Below the pieces are notes generated by a model that saw nothing but the letters and a program-made list of their open reading frames with translations, was not told the DNA's origin and made no database searches. 64,000 bases of DNA from Hyphomicrobiales bacterium (GTDB taxonomy: Bacteria; Pseudomonadota; Alphaproteobacteria; Rhizobiales; Rhizobiaceae), in NCBI GenBank assembly GCA_900468535.1, contig UBTY01000010.1:46309-110308 (forward strand). Reading direction: 5' to 3'. This document shows positions 17,800 through 27,849 of the stretch, in pieces; the stretch's first letter is position 1; each line of letters opens with the position of its first letter. The position numbers and the translations under genes are program-made.

Positions 17800-18813
17800 C
17801 TAGTCGAGCTCGGCGCGCGCCTCGACATACCAGTCTACGAATGCCTTCACGCCTTCGCGCAAAGTCGTCTCGGGTTTGTATCCGGTCAGCGCGACGAGCA
17901 GATCAGGGCTTGCGAAGGTTCGGGGGACATCGCCCTTCTGCATCGGCAGCATCAGCCGTTTTGCCGGCTGGCCAAGTGCCTTTTCGACCGTTTCCACGAA
18001 GTCGATAAGGCTGACCGGCTGTCCGCCGCCGATGTTGACGACGCGGAACGGTGCCTGATGCGAGAGCGTATCGGTATTCTCGCCAGCCACGCGGTTCGCT
18101 TCCGACGGGGCGACTGCCGAAAGCCTGAGGATCGCTTCCACGAGATCGTCGATATAGGTGAAATCACGGCTCATCTTGCCTTCGCCGTAGATTTCGATCG
18201 GCTGGTCTTCCAGCATGTTCTTGACGAACTTGAACAATGCCATGTCAGGCCGGCCCCATGGGCCGTAAACCGTGAAGAAGCGGAAGGCGGTCGTCGGGAC
18301 CTTGTGAAGGTGCGCATAGCTATGCGCCATCAGTTCCATCGACTTCTTTGTCGCCGCATAGAAGGTCAGCGGTTCGTCGGCGCGGTCCATTTCATGGAAC
18401 GGGACGGTCGGATTGGCGCCGTAGATCGATGATGTGGAGGCAAGCATAAGATGCTGGACGCCGACGTTTTTTGCGATCTCCAGGATATTCCAGGAGCCTT
18501 CCAGGTTCGACGTCAGATAGGCTTTGGGGTTTTCGAGGCTGTAGCGAACACCGGCCTGGGCGGCCAGATGAACGATCACATCAGGCTTGGCGGAGGCAAC
18601 CGCATCCTCTACGGCCTTGCGATCTTCCAGCATGGCCGTCACGGCACGAAAACCCGGGAACTGCGCAAGGGCGGCGTTCCGCATCTGCTTCAGCTTGATG
18701 TTGTAATAATGTGTCATTCCATCGAAGCCGACGACCTCGTGTCCGTCCTGAAGCAGGCGGCGGGCAAGATGAAATCCAATAAAGCCGGCGGTTCCGGTGA
18801 TGAAATAACGCAT
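17800..18813 (-). CDS. lpsL: UDP-glucuronate 4-epimerase (LpsL-like)
   Basis: 337 residues of the extended SDR epimerase fold. [16 protein letters not shown] binds [21 protein letters not shown] is the group signature, and Ser (STSSIYG) with YAATK forms the active site. It converts UDP-glucuronate to UDP-galacturonate for lipopolysaccharide and capsule. The gene starts 2 bases after the rkpK stop, reproducing the rkpK-lpsL operon known from Sinorhizobium, in which the dehydrogenase makes the UDP-glucuronate that LpsL uses. It converges on the GGDEF/EAL gene. Confidence 0.92.
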   Translation of the reverse strand: MRYFITGTAGFIGFHLARRLLQDGHEVVGFDGMTHYYNIKLKQMRNAALAQFPGFRAVTAMLEDRKAVEDAVASAKPDVIVHLAAQAGVRYSLENPKAYLTSNLEGSWNILEIAKNVGVQHLMLASTSSIYGANPTVPFHEMDRADEPLTFYAATKKSMELMAHSYAHLHKVPTTAFRFFTVYGPWGRPDMALFKFVKNMLEDQPIEIYGEGKMSRDFTYIDDLVEAILRLSAVAPSEANRVAGENTDTLSHQAPFRVVNIGGGQPVSLIDFVETVEKALGQPAKRLMLPMQKGDVPRTFASPDLLVALTGYKPETTLREGVKAFVDWYVEARAELD

Positions 18814-18815
18814 GC

Positions 18816-20132
18816 TCAGTTCTTCTCGCTCTTCTTGCCGACCGCGAAATAGCTGAAGCCATGCCTGGTGACTTCGGCCGTCGGGTAAATGTTGCGAAGA
18901 TCAACGAGCACTGGCGTGCGTACAAGTCCCTTCAGCCGCTTGAAGTCGAGTGCGCGGAACTGGTCCCACTCCGTCACCAGCACGACAGCATCGGCGCCTT
19001 CGGCGATCTCATAGGGGTCGCTGCCATAGGTGACGGGGCCCAGAAGGTCCTTGGCCGCGTCCATTCCTTCGGGGTCATAGACGTGGACTGTCGCGCCGCC
19101 GTCGAGCAATGCCTGAACGATGGTGATCGAGGGCGCGTCGCGCATGTCGTCCGTGTTCGGCTTGAAGGTCAGGCCGAGAACTGCGATTTTCTTGCCGCGC
19201 ACGCTGCCGTCACAGGCGGCAATCACCTTGCGTCCCATCGCGCGCTTGCGATTGTCGTTGATCGCCACGGTCGTTTCGATCAGCCGGACGGGGCTGTCGT
19301 AATCCTGAGCGGTCTTGACGAGGGCAAGCGTGTCCTTCGGGAAGCAGGATCCACCATAGCCGGGACCGGCGTGCAGGAACTTGTCGCCGATGCGCTTGTC
19401 CATGCCTATTCCCTTGGCCACCTTCTGGACATCGGCACCGATCTGTTCGCAGAGGTCGGCGATCTCGTTGATGAAGGTGATCTTCATCGCAAGGAAGGCG
19501 TTGGCTGCGTATTTGATCAGCTCCGAGGTCCGACGTTCGCAGAAGTAAAGCGGGGCCTCGTTGAGATAGAGCGGACGGTAGACTTCGCGCATGACTTCCA
19601 TCGCGCGGGGGTCTTCCGTTCCGATGACGATACGATCCGGACGCTTGAAGTCGGTGATCGCGGCGCCTTCGCGCAGGAATTCCGGGTTCGATACGACGGC
19701 GATCTCCTTGTCGGGAAACTCTTCCCGGAAGATCCGTTCGATTTCGTCGCCGGTGCCGACAGGAACCGTCGATTTGGTGACGACCACGGTGAAGCCGGTG
19801 ACCGCTGCCGCGATCTCACGCGCCGCCGCATAGACATAGGTCAGGTCAGCGTGTCCATCGCCGCGGCGCGACGGCGTTCCGACGGCGATGAAGACGACAT
19901 CCGCTTCCGCGACGGCCGGTGCAAGATCGCGCGAAAAGTCGAGGCGGCCGGAACTGCGATTGTGCTCGATGATCGTGTCGAGGCCGGGTTCGAAGATCGG
20001 AACCTCTCCGGCCTCGAGCGCATCGATCTTTGCCGCGGATTTGTCGACGCAGGTGATATGATGGCCGAAATCGGCAAGGCAGGCGCCGGAAACGAGACCG
20101 ACATAGCCCGAACCAATCATCACAATACGCAT
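18816..20132 (-). CDS. rkpK: UDP-glucose 6-dehydrogenase
   Basis: 438 residues, normal for bacterial [24 protein letters not shown] binds NAD. The catalytic Cys is C263 in [11 protein letters not shown], and [17 protein letters not shown] marks the C-terminal UDP-binding domain. It oxidises UDP-glucose to UDP-glucuronate in the cytosol. It is first in a two-gene unit with lpsL. Upstream, a strong hairpin at 20149-20185 separates it from manC, so its promoter probably lies in the small interval between that hairpin and the ATG, or there is read-through from manBC. Confidence 0.95.
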   Translation of the reverse strand: MRIVMIGSGYVGLVSGACLADFGHHITCVDKSAAKIDALEAGEVPIFEPGLDTIIEHNRSSGRLDFSRDLAPAVAEADVVFIAVGTPSRRGDGHADLTYVYAAAREIAAAVTGFTVVVTKSTVPVGTGDEIERIFREEFPDKEIAVVSNPEFLREGAAITDFKRPDRIVIGTEDPRAMEVMREVYRPLYLNEAPLYFCERRTSELIKYAANAFLAMKITFINEIADLCEQIGADVQKVAKGIGMDKRIGDKFLHAGPGYGGSCFPKDTLALVKTAQDYDSPVRLIETTVAINDNRKRAMGRKVIAACDGSVRGKKIAVLGLTFKPNTDDMRDAPSITIVQALLDGGATVHVYDPEGMDAAKDLLGPVTYGSDPYEIAEGADAVVLVTEWDQFRALDFKRLKGLVRTPVLVDLRNIYPTAEVTRHGFSYFAVGKKSEKN

Positions 20133-20148
20133 GGAGTCATTCCCTGAG

Positions 20149-20185
20149 AAAAACGATCACGACCCGCCGGTCGGGCGGGTCGTGA
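20149..20185 (-). terminator. Intrinsic terminator of the manB-manC unit
   Basis: TCACGACCCGCC (20157-20168) pairs perfectly over 12 bp with GGCGGGTCGTGA (20174-20185). Read on the minus strand, the stem is followed by ATCG and a run of five T (20149-20153). It lies between the manC stop and the rkpK start. Confidence 0.75.
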
Positions 20186-20235
20186 CGGTGTACAGGGGTA
20201 GTTTTATAAGTTCAAGACAAAGGCTCGGCTGGTGG

Positions 20236-21663
20236 TCAGCTGCGCCCGAACTCGTCGACAATCCGGATGATATCGTCTTCACCGAGATAGGAGCCGGTCT
20301 GCACTTCGATCAACTCCAGCGTGATCTTGCCGGGGTTTGCGAGGCGGTGGACCTCTCCGAGTGGGATGTAGACGGATTCGTTTTCGCGCAGCATTTGCAC
20401 GTTTTCGCCGATCGTCACCTCCGCCGTGCCCCTGACGACGATCCAGTGTTCGGAGCGATGGTGGTGCTTCTGCAGGGAGAGCTTCTTTCCCGGCGTGACG
20501 AAAATCCGCTTCACCTGGAAACGGTCGCCATTCAGCACCGAGGTATAGCCACCCCACGGGCGATAGGATGTCGGATGGAACTCGGTCAGCTTCGACGTCG
20601 CCGGCGCAGAGGCCAGCATTTTGACGATCGTTCCGACTTCCTGGCTGTCCTGCAGACGGCCGACATAGACGGCGTCTTCGCTGGCAATGACGGCGATGTC
20701 ATCCATGCCCTGTACGGCAAGGTGGACCCCATGGGTCATCACCAGCGAGTTCTTCGTGTTGATCAGCGTCGTGTTGGCAGCGGCGAGGTTGCCGTGTTCA
20801 TCGCGACTGCCGCTCTTCCAGACAGAATCCCAGCTGCCGAGATCGGACCACTTGAAGGGTGAGGGGATGACGGCGGCGTTTCTCGTCTTCTCCATGATCG
20901 CATAGTCGATGGAGATGTTCGGGCTTTCGGCGAAGGCTGTCTTATCCAGCCTGATGAAATCGAGGTCCTTCAGACCCTTCGCCACGGCATCGCTGGCGGC
21001 TTTCATCACCGCGGGGGCATAGGTGCCCATTTCGTCGAGCAGCTGCGCGGCGGAGAACATGAACATGCCGGAGTTCCAATAGAAGCCGCCGGCGGCGAGC
21101 ATCTCTTCGGCCTTTGCCAGCGGTGGCTTCTCGATGAAGCGGGCGACTGCCTGCGCGCCGCTGGCAAGGGTTTCGCCGCCTTCGATGTAGCCGTATCCGG
21201 TCGCCGGCTCGGTCGGTGCAATGCCGAACGTGACGAGACGGCCGTCGGCGGCTGCCGTTGCTGCCTTTTTCACGCAGTCGAAATAGACCTCGTCGGCGAC
21301 GATCTCGTAGTCGGAGCCCATGATATGCATGAGCGTCGCATCGTCGAAACGCTCCTGCACAAAGGCTGCCGCGGCGGCAACCGCCGGCGCGGTGTTGCGG
21401 GCGAGCGGTTCAAGCAGGATGGCGGAGAGGCCGAGGTCCAGTTCACGGGCCTGTTCGGCGACGAGGAAGCGAAACTCCTCGTTGGTCAGGACAATCGCGG
21501 GCTCGTAGATCGCAGGGTCGGAAACGCGAAGCAGCGTTTCCTGAAAAAGCGTGCGGTCTCCGATAAAGCGGATGAACTGCTTCGGGGCCGTCGCCCGCGA
21601 CAGTGGCCAGAGGCGGGTGCCTTTTCCGCCTGCCATGATGACTGGGACGATCTTCTTACTCAT
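20236..21663 (-). CDS. manC: Mannose-1-phosphate guanylyltransferase / mannose-6-phosphate isomerase
   Basis: 475 residues, the length of bifunctional type II PMI-GMP enzymes (ManC/AlgA/XanB; NoeJ in rhizobia). The N-terminal nucleotidyltransferase shows MAGGKGTRLWPLSR. FIEKPPLAKAEEML and YWNSGMFMF are family marks. The C-terminal cupin isomerase domain carries QKHHHRSEHWIVV. It makes GDP-mannose from mannose-1-P and can also interconvert fructose-6-P and mannose-6-P. It follows manB by 34 bases on the same strand. GDP-mannose would feed lipopolysaccharide and possibly the GDP-mannose 3,5-epimerase encoded at 29069-30037. Confidence 0.94.
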   Translation of the reverse strand: MSKKIVPVIMAGGKGTRLWPLSRATAPKQFIRFIGDRTLFQETLLRVSDPAIYEPAIVLTNEEFRFLVAEQARELDLGLSAILLEPLARNTAPAVAAAAAFVQERFDDATLMHIMGSDYEIVADEVYFDCVKKAATAAADGRLVTFGIAPTEPATGYGYIEGGETLASGAQAVARFIEKPPLAKAEEMLAAGGFYWNSGMFMFSAAQLLDEMGTYAPAVMKAASDAVAKGLKDLDFIRLDKTAFAESPNISIDYAIMEKTRNAAVIPSPFKWSDLGSWDSVWKSGSRDEHGNLAAANTTLINTKNSLVMTHGVHLAVQGMDDIAVIASEDAVYVGRLQDSQEVGTIVKMLASAPATSKLTEFHPTSYRPWGGYTSVLNGDRFQVKRIFVTPGKKLSLQKHHHRSEHWIVVRGTAEVTIGENVQMLRENESVYIPLGEVHRLANPGKITLELIEVQTGSYLGEDDIIRIVDEFGRS

Positions 21664-21697
21664 CGGTCGTATCCTTGAACAATCTGTACGCGGTCAA

Positions 21698-23122
21698 TCA
21701 ATTGGTACTGGCCCATTGCCGGATGCGGCCGAGGCCGGCTTCGAGCAGGGCGGATGCGGCGGCTTCGCTTGCGGCTTCGACGTAGCATCGCATTTCCGGC
21801 GCGTTGCCGGAGGGCCTGAAATGGACGATGCTCTTATCCTTTAGCGTTACCCGCAATCCATCGATGTCGCTTGTGCTGCCAACTTCGCCGATCGGCTGCA
21901 GGAAGGACGACAGATTTTCCGGGCTGGCTCTGAGATATGCCATCAGCCGCGCGCTGGTCTCGACGGGAAAGTCTTCGAGCCGGTCGGCTGCGGCAAACGG
22001 CAGGTGGTAGTTCGCAGCGATGAGCGAAAGAGGCTGTTTCTTCGACGCGGCGAGAAGCAGGGTCGCCAAGATCGGCAGGAAGCAGTCGCGGGTGGGCAGG
22101 GCCTGCAGGCGCGCGCCTCGCACGGAAAATTCACTGGCCGTGAGGGTGCCGCCATTCGCCTCGAAGCCGGCCACACCGTCATCGCCGGCAGCAACAGCTT
22201 CCTGCATGCCAGCTATCACGAATGGCGAGCCGACGCGGGTTCTAACGGTTTTGAAGTTGCCCGATGCCTCGATGCCCGAGTTCGAAGTGACAGGAGTGAC
22301 GACAACGCTGGCGCCGAGGAAATTGGCGGCAATCAGGCCCAGGAGATCACCTCGCAGGGGATGGCCGGTTTCGTCGCTGACAAGCGGGCGATCGCCGTCA
22401 CCGTCAGCCGAGACGATCGCATCGAGCGCATGCTCCCGCGCCGCAGCCTTGAGGATGGCGATCGTGTCCTGCGAGACGGCTTCCGTATCCACCGGGATGA
22501 AGGAGTGCGAGCGGCCGAACGCGACGACCGTTGCGCCAAACCCTTGCAGAATCTCGACGAGAAGATCGCGCGCCACGGTGCTGTGCTGGTAGACGCCGAC
22601 TTTCAGCCCACGCAGGGCGTCTGGCTCGAGAAGAGCTGTATTTCTCTTTGCAAACAGGGAAAGGCATTCGGACGCACGGTTCTCGGGTGCTGTATGGCTG
22701 GGGACGAAACTGAAGCCGCCTTCATCCAGCGCTGCCGCCGCCGCCGTGATGGCTGCCTCGTCACCCTTGTCGATTTCTCCGTCCGGCCGGTAGAACTTGA
22801 TGCCATTGCGGTCGGCCGGAATGTGCGAGCCTGTCACCATGAGGCTGGCTGCCTTCTCCTGAAGGCCGTAGAGAGCGAGCGCAGGTGTGGGCAGTGTGCC
22901 GCAGTCGGCAACCTTGAAGCCGAGGGCGGTCAGCGCGTCCACGCAGTTGGCCGAAATCTCGGGGCTCGAGTCGCGGAAGTCGCGGGCTATGAGGATGGCA
23001 TCGCCAGGCCGGGCCAGCCCGCTATCCAGCAAATGCCGACCGAAGGCCGTCGCGTAGAGTGCCGACGCGCGCCCTTTGAGGTCCTCAGACAGGCCGCGAA
23101 GCCCGCTCGTGCCGAATTTCAT
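21698..23122 (-). CDS. manB: Phosphomannomutase (NoeK/ManB-like)
   Basis: 474 residues of the alpha-D-phosphohexomutase family. The phosphoserine loop reads VTGSHIP with S99 as phosphorylated residue, a variant of the common ASHNP. The metal loop is SADGDGDRPL, and the C-terminal phosphate-binding loop is HFRPSGNAPEMRCYVEA. It interconverts mannose-6-P and mannose-1-P ahead of ManC. It is first gene of the manB-manC unit and divergent from ung across a 154-base AT-richer gap that should hold both promoters. Confidence 0.92.
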   Translation of the reverse strand: MKFGTSGLRGLSEDLKGRASALYATAFGRHLLDSGLARPGDAILIARDFRDSSPEISANCVDALTALGFKVADCGTLPTPALALYGLQEKAASLMVTGSHIPADRNGIKFYRPDGEIDKGDEAAITAAAAALDEGGFSFVPSHTAPENRASECLSLFAKRNTALLEPDALRGLKVGVYQHSTVARDLLVEILQGFGATVVAFGRSHSFIPVDTEAVSQDTIAILKAAAREHALDAIVSADGDGDRPLVSDETGHPLRGDLLGLIAANFLGASVVVTPVTSNSGIEASGNFKTVRTRVGSPFVIAGMQEAVAAGDDGVAGFEANGGTLTASEFSVRGARLQALPTRDCFLPILATLLLAASKKQPLSLIAANYHLPFAAADRLEDFPVETSARLMAYLRASPENLSSFLQPIGEVGSTSDIDGLRVTLKDKSIVHFRPSGNAPEMRCYVEAASEAAASALLEAGLGRIRQWASTN

Positions 23123-23276
23123 GTTGAATAAGCCCTCGGATGCGGTTGAATTTACCGGTCTTTTCGAAACAAACTACGTATAGTTCGTAAATTTTGACGA
23201 CTGACGACGAATAAAATGTCTGCGAATTCCGTTTTCGAGGCAAGTCGAAAGCGTTTTGCAGCGGCGGAGGCATTTC

Positions 23277-23978
23277 ATGGCTGAACAGACGATCGCGCTC
23301 GAGGAGAGCTGGAAAGCGGCGCTCGCCACCGAATTCGACAGCACCTACATGCAGCAACTGAAGGCTTTCCTGCTGGCACAACGCGAGGGCGGAAAACGGA
23401 TATTCCCGAAAGGCTCGGAGTATTTCCGGGCGCTCGATCTCACGCCGCTTTCCAATGTGAAAGTCGTGATCTTGGGGCAGGACCCCTATCACGGCTTGGG
23501 GCAGGCTCATGGGCTTTGCTTCAGCGTGCGTCCCGGCGTTCGGATCCCGCCATCTCTCGTCAACATCTACAAGGAACTGCAGACAGATCTTGGCATTGCG
23601 CCAGCGAAACACGGCTTCCTGGAACACTGGGCACGGCAGGGCGTACTCCTGCTCAACAGCGTTCTGACAGTCGAGGAATCAAGAGCTGCCTCGCATCAGG
23701 GGCAGGGCTGGGAAAAATTCACGGATGCGGTCATCCGCAAGGTCAACGACGATTGCGATTCTGTCGTGTTCATGCTCTGGGGCTCTTATGCGCAGCGAAA
23801 GGCCGCATTCGTTGATACATCGCGGCATCTGGTGCTGAAGAGCGTCCACCCTTCGCCGCTCTCCGCCCATAACGGCTTCTTCGGCAGCCGGCACTTTTCC
23901 AAGGCCAACGCATTTCTCGAAGCGCATGGCCGTACGCCGATCGACTGGACGCTGCCGGCAAATCCGGAAGCAATGTAG
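23277..23978 (+). CDS. ung: Uracil-DNA glycosylase
   Basis: 233 residues, standard family 1 UNG size. The water-activating loop GQDPYHG carries the catalytic Asp (D69), followed by GLCFSV, and the DNA-intercalation loop reads [18 protein letters not shown]. It removes uracil from DNA in base excision repair. ATG 23277 has GGAGG 6 bases upstream and is preferred over the in-frame ATG at 23256. It stands as a single gene divergent from manB. Confidence 0.96.
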   Translation: MAEQTIALEESWKAALATEFDSTYMQQLKAFLLAQREGGKRIFPKGSEYFRALDLTPLSNVKVVILGQDPYHGLGQAHGLCFSVRPGVRIPPSLVNIYKELQTDLGIAPAKHGFLEHWARQGVLLLNSVLTVEESRAASHQGQGWEKFTDAVIRKVNDDCDSVVFMLWGSYAQRKAAFVDTSRHLVLKSVHPSPLSAHNGFFGSRHFSKANAFLEAHGRTPIDWTLPANPEAM

Positions 23979-24116
23979 TCCATTCTGAACGAACTCTTTT
24001 CATCGTTCACAAATAGGAGACAATGCGTTCCGACTGCAAGGGCTATGCCCAGACCGGTTTAGGGGCCATCTATCACCCATCGAAAGCCCGCACGGCGGGC
24101 CAGAAAGGGGTCTCAA

Positions 24117-25049
24117 ATGTTAGATCAAATCAAAGGCTTGCATCACGTTACGTCGATGGCGGAAGACGCCCGGACCAACAACCAGTTCTTCACGAACACG
24201 CTTGGCCTGCGCCGCGTCAAGAAGACGGTGAACTTTGATGCGCCTGACGTCTATCACCTCTACTACGGCGACGAGACCGGCGCTCCCGGCACGATCATGA
24301 CGTACTTCCCGTTCCCGAAGATGGCGCAAGGCCGTCCGGGCACCGGCGAGGTCGGTACGACCGTTTATTCCGTCCCGCAGGGCTCGATCGGCTACTGGAG
24401 CGACCGCCTCTCCAAGCTGAACGTTGGCGGCTTGAAGACCGAGGAAAGCTTCGGTGAAAAGCGGCTCAATTTCGCCGGTCCCGATGGTGACGGCTTTGCG
24501 CTGGTCGAGGTCAAGGACGATACGCGCCTGCCGTGGACCCATGGCGGGATCAGCGAGGATCACGCAATCCGTGGCTTCCATTCGGTTGCGATGCGGTTGC
24601 GCGATGATGGTGCAACCAGTGAACTGCTGAAGTTCATGGGCTACGAGCTCCAGGAAGAGCGCGATGGCGTCAAGCGCCTGACGATCCCTGGCGGCAACGG
24701 CGCGCATCTGATCGACCTTGAAACGATGCCGAACATCTCGCGTGCCCTGCCGGGCGCGGGCTCCGTCCACCACGTCGCCTTCGCGGTTGAAAACCGCGAG
24801 AAGCAGCTCGAGGTGCGCAAGGCGCTCATGGATACCGGCTATCAGGTTACGCCTGTTATCGACCGTGACTACTTCTGGGCGATCTACTTCCGCACGCCAG
24901 GCGGTGTGCTGTTCGAAATCGCCACCAACGAACCCGGTTTCGATCGCGACGAGGATACGGCGCATCTCGGCGAAGCCCTGAAGCTGCCGCAGCAGCACCA
25001 GCACCTGCGGGGCCTGATCGAACAACATCTGCAGCCGCTCGAAGGCTAA
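24117..25049 (+). CDS. Ring-cleaving dioxygenase, VOC fold (MhqO-like)
   Basis: 310 residues with two tandem vicinal-oxygen-chelate modules. The metal ligands are readable as His in GLHHVTSM near residue 8, His in VHHVAFAV near residue 222, and Glu in GVLFEIATNEPGF near residue 275. Length and motifs match MhqO, an Fe-dependent hydroquinone dioxygenase associated in Bacillus with quinone detoxification. It is followed 11 bases later by an MhqD-like hydrolase, the same pairing as in mhq operons. No MhqR-type MarR regulator is adjacent. Confidence 0.88.
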   Translation: MLDQIKGLHHVTSMAEDARTNNQFFTNTLGLRRVKKTVNFDAPDVYHLYYGDETGAPGTIMTYFPFPKMAQGRPGTGEVGTTVYSVPQGSIGYWSDRLSKLNVGGLKTEESFGEKRLNFAGPDGDGFALVEVKDDTRLPWTHGGISEDHAIRGFHSVAMRLRDDGATSELLKFMGYELQEERDGVKRLTIPGGNGAHLIDLETMPNISRALPGAGSVHHVAFAVENREKQLEVRKALMDTGYQVTPVIDRDYFWAIYFRTPGGVLFEIATNEPGFDRDEDTAHLGEALKLPQQHQHLRGLIEQHLQPLEG

Positions 25050-25060
25050 GGAGCGAAAAT

Positions 25061-25669
25061 ATGAACGCCAATAGTTATGTGCACCGGCTGCATGCCGGTG
25101 CACGCGGAAAGCCTATACTTTTCACCTTGCACGGCACCGGTGGCGACGAAAATCAGTTCTTCGATTTTGGGCGGCAGTTGCTGCCCGATGCGACGATCGT
25201 TTCGCCGCGTGGGGACGTCTCCGAGTTCGGTGCCGCCCGCTTCTTCAAGCGTACCGGCGAGGGCGTCTACGACATGGCGGATCTGGCGCGCGCGACGGAG
25301 AAGCTCTCGGACTACGTGACAAACCTTGCCCGCGAGCATGATGCATCCGCCATTCTCGGCCTCGGGTTCTCGAATGGCGCGAACATTCTTGCCAACGTGC
25401 TGATTGAAAAGGGATTGTTCGACGCATCCGCTCTTCTGCATCCGCTTATTCCGTTCAAGCCCAGGGCAAACGAGGCGCTTGCCGGTCGGAAGATACTGAT
25501 CACCGCCGGCGAGCGTGATCCGATCAGCCCAAAGGCCGTGACCGAGGCTCTTGCCGATTATTTCGAGGCGCAGAAAGCATCGGTCGTGACGGATTGGCAT
25601 GCGGGCGGGCATGAAATCCGCCCGAACGAAGTGGACGCTGTGCGCAGTCTTTTCCGGGCATATCTCTAG
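25061..25669 (+). CDS. Alpha/beta-hydrolase carboxylesterase (MhqD-like)
   Basis: 202 residues of the phospholipase/carboxylesterase family. The nucleophile elbow is GLGFSNGAN with Ser at 104, the acid lies in GERDPIS and the His in HAGGHEI near the C-terminus; LHGTGGDENQF is the oxyanion loop. In mhq systems the partner esterase acts on hydroquinone products. Tight spacing to the dioxygenase gene and a shared terminator at 25680-25705 indicate one transcript. Confidence 0.88.
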   Translation: MNANSYVHRLHAGARGKPILFTLHGTGGDENQFFDFGRQLLPDATIVSPRGDVSEFGAARFFKRTGEGVYDMADLARATEKLSDYVTNLAREHDASAILGLGFSNGANILANVLIEKGLFDASALLHPLIPFKPRANEALAGRKILITAGERDPISPKAVTEALADYFEAQKASVVTDWHAGGHEIRPNEVDAVRSLFRAYL

Positions 25670-25679
25670 CGACAAGAAA

Positions 25680-25705
25680 GGCCAGTCTCGGCAGCGAGGC
25701 TGGCC
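25680..25705 (+). terminator. Terminator hairpin after the mhq-like pair
   Basis: GGCCAGTCTCG pairs with CGAGGCTGGCC (one G-U pair) around a GCAG loop, starting 11 bases after the hydrolase stop. The downstream T content is weak (ATTGTCT). Confidence 0.6.
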
Positions 25706-25832
25706 ATTGTCTGCCGAAACGATCTCGCTGAGGTGAATTTCATCCTATAGTATATCGCCGGTTGTTATTTCAATCATTTATGGTATTTACTTGTCGGCAT
25801 GACCATGGGTTTTGCTGGCGGGTTTGCATCGT

Positions 25833-27635
25833 ATGAACGAAATTGCCGACCTTCGAATGCTGCCCGGCATAATACGCCGCCAGACGCGTGCAATTCTTGT
25901 TACGGCGGCTGTGATATTCTTGAGCGCCGTCGTCGTTACCTTCTTGCTGACGCCTCAATATAGCGCGCAGGCGCTGTTGCTCGTCGATACAAGCTCGAAG
26001 AACCTGCTTGATCCGGATGCCGATGCTGCGAGTGGGGTTACCGACAATTCGCGCGTCGAGGGCGAGGTTCGCATCGTCCAATCCGATGCGGTTCTGCTCG
26101 AAGCCGTTCGCGAGAGCGGGCTCGTCGGAGATGCGGAGTTTCAAGCTGATGCCCAGCTCGGCGGGCGTTTGTTGCGCTGGCTGGGCGCTAGGCAGAGCGT
26201 TGCGGAAGACGGGTCTCATATCGAAGGCAGGGTTCTTGATGCCTTCCGGGAAGCAGTGAGAGTCAGACGCGAGGGATTGACCTATCTCATCGGCGTTTCC
26301 GTTACCTCCGCGGACCCGGCCAAGGCGGCGAAGCTCGCCAATCTGGTCACCGACGTCTACATGAGGAAGCAGGTCGAGGCGAAGGTCGCCGGCACGATTG
26401 CGGCACGCAACAGCCTGCAGCATCGGGTGACGGAGGCGCGCGAGCTGCTCTCCGAATATGAAACGAAGCTGGAGGCCTTTTCCGCGGCCCATGGCAGTCT
26501 CGCCGGCGCATCGGCGGACGCCGGCGCAGTGCTGAGACTGACCGGTGTCGCCACCGATGATGCCGGGCCGCGCGTTGCGCCTGATGTCGTCACACAATTC
26601 TACAGCCTTCAGCAATCTGCCGAAATCGCCAGAAACCAGTATCAGACGCTGCTGACGCGACTGCAGGATTTCGAAACGCAGGTAAGCCTGCAGCTTGCCG
26701 ACAGCCGGGTCGTTTCGCCTGCACTTCTGCCGATCGAGCCGTCCTACCCGAAGGTGCCGCTCATTCTTGCGGTCATGGCGTTGGTGGCGCTTGCTGCCGG
26801 CATCGGCGCGGGCCTGCTGCGGGAGTTCGTGATCGGCGGCTTCACGGTCGATGACCAGGTGAATGCGGTTCTCGGCCTGCCGCTGGCTTCCGTCGTTCCG
26901 CACGAGCAGGGAAGCGAGCTCGAGCGGCCGCATGGGCGGGGTCTCTCCGATATCATCATTGCCTCTCCGCTGTCGGTGTTTTCCGAATCCATCCGGCGAA
27001 TTCGTGTGTCGATCGAGCAGACGCGGACGGGAGCTTTGACCTTCCGGGACGATCGGCAGCAGGAATGCATGGTGCTGATGGTGTCGTCCGCGCAGCATGG
27101 CGACGGCAAGTCGACGCTCGCCGCTTCGGTGGCGCGCACCTATGCACTGGCCGGAAAGCGTACCCTGCTGATCGACTGCGATCTGCGCAAGCCAAGCATC
27201 CATAAGCACGTGGACCGCGAGCCGACCTCCGCCTTCATCGATCTTCTGCGCGGGGAGCCGGATCCGGGGCTCGCCAACATGGTCCTGACCGATCAGTCGA
27301 CGAACCTCTCGGTCATCATCGGAGCGCGACCGGCTGAATTTCCGACCGACGACCTCCTGATGGGACCGACCATCCGGACGCTGCTTGGCCGCGCGCGTCG
27401 GCATTTCGACTATATCGTGATCGACACGCCGCCGGTCGAGTCGGCTGTGGATGCGCTTTACCTCGCGCGGCTGAGCGACGCCGTTCTGTTCGTCGTTCGT
27501 TGGGCCAGCACGCCCCAGAGTGCGGCACGCCGGGCCGTCGCCGCGCTCAAGGAGAATGTTCGGGACGGTGCGGCCGTCGTCGCCATCCTGAACGGTCAGG
27601 ACCGGCGCAAGCTGTTCGGCTTCCTTGCACGGTAG
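25833..27635 (+). CDS. Polysaccharide chain-length determinant / BY-kinase fusion (ExoP/GumC-like)
   Basis: About 600 residues. A Wzz-type domain starts the protein, with TM1 near 20-42, a long periplasmic helical region (about 45-305) and TM2 near 307-330. A cytoplasmic P-loop kinase domain follows, with Walker A SSAQHGDGKSTLAAS (about 418-432), Walker A' LLIDCDLRKP and a DTPPVES motif. It would set polymer length and energise Wzy-dependent export. Unlike typical BY-kinases, the C-terminus (NGQDRRKLFGFLAR) has no tyrosine cluster. ATG 25833 is preferred over an upstream TTG at 25812. First gene of the cluster to 33244. Confidence 0.9.
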   Translation: MNEIADLRMLPGIIRRQTRAILVTAAVIFLSAVVVTFLLTPQYSAQALLLVDTSSKNLLDPDADAASGVTDNSRVEGEVRIVQSDAVLLEAVRESGLVGDAEFQADAQLGGRLLRWLGARQSVAEDGSHIEGRVLDAFREAVRVRREGLTYLIGVSVTSADPAKAAKLANLVTDVYMRKQVEAKVAGTIAARNSLQHRVTEARELLSEYETKLEAFSAAHGSLAGASADAGAVLRLTGVATDDAGPRVAPDVVTQFYSLQQSAEIARNQYQTLLTRLQDFETQVSLQLADSRVVSPALLPIEPSYPKVPLILAVMALVALAAGIGAGLLREFVIGGFTVDDQVNAVLGLPLASVVPHEQGSELERPHGRGLSDIIIASPLSVFSESIRRIRVSIEQTRTGALTFRDDRQQECMVLMVSSAQHGDGKSTLAASVARTYALAGKRTLLIDCDLRKPSIHKHVDREPTSAFIDLLRGEPDPGLANMVLTDQSTNLSVIIGARPAEFPTDDLLMGPTIRTLLGRARRHFDYIVIDTPPVESAVDALYLARLSDAVLFVVRWASTPQSAARRAVAALKENVRDGAAVVAILNGQDRRKLFGFLAR

Positions 27636-27849
27636 CCGCCGCGGTGTGTGTCGACGGAAAAGCAGCAGGCAGCACGCAATCTTTTCTACAACTTTCGCGT
27701 AAGTATTGACAAACAGGTTGTTTATGTAAAGGTTTAGTAAAATCATAAATACAACCGTCGATCTAGCTGATGCGGCCAGCTGGAAGCACTCGGTCTGTTG
27801 TCTGAGGAATTTCAAAGGATCCGTTTTACTTGTTTTCGCGAGAGTTCGC

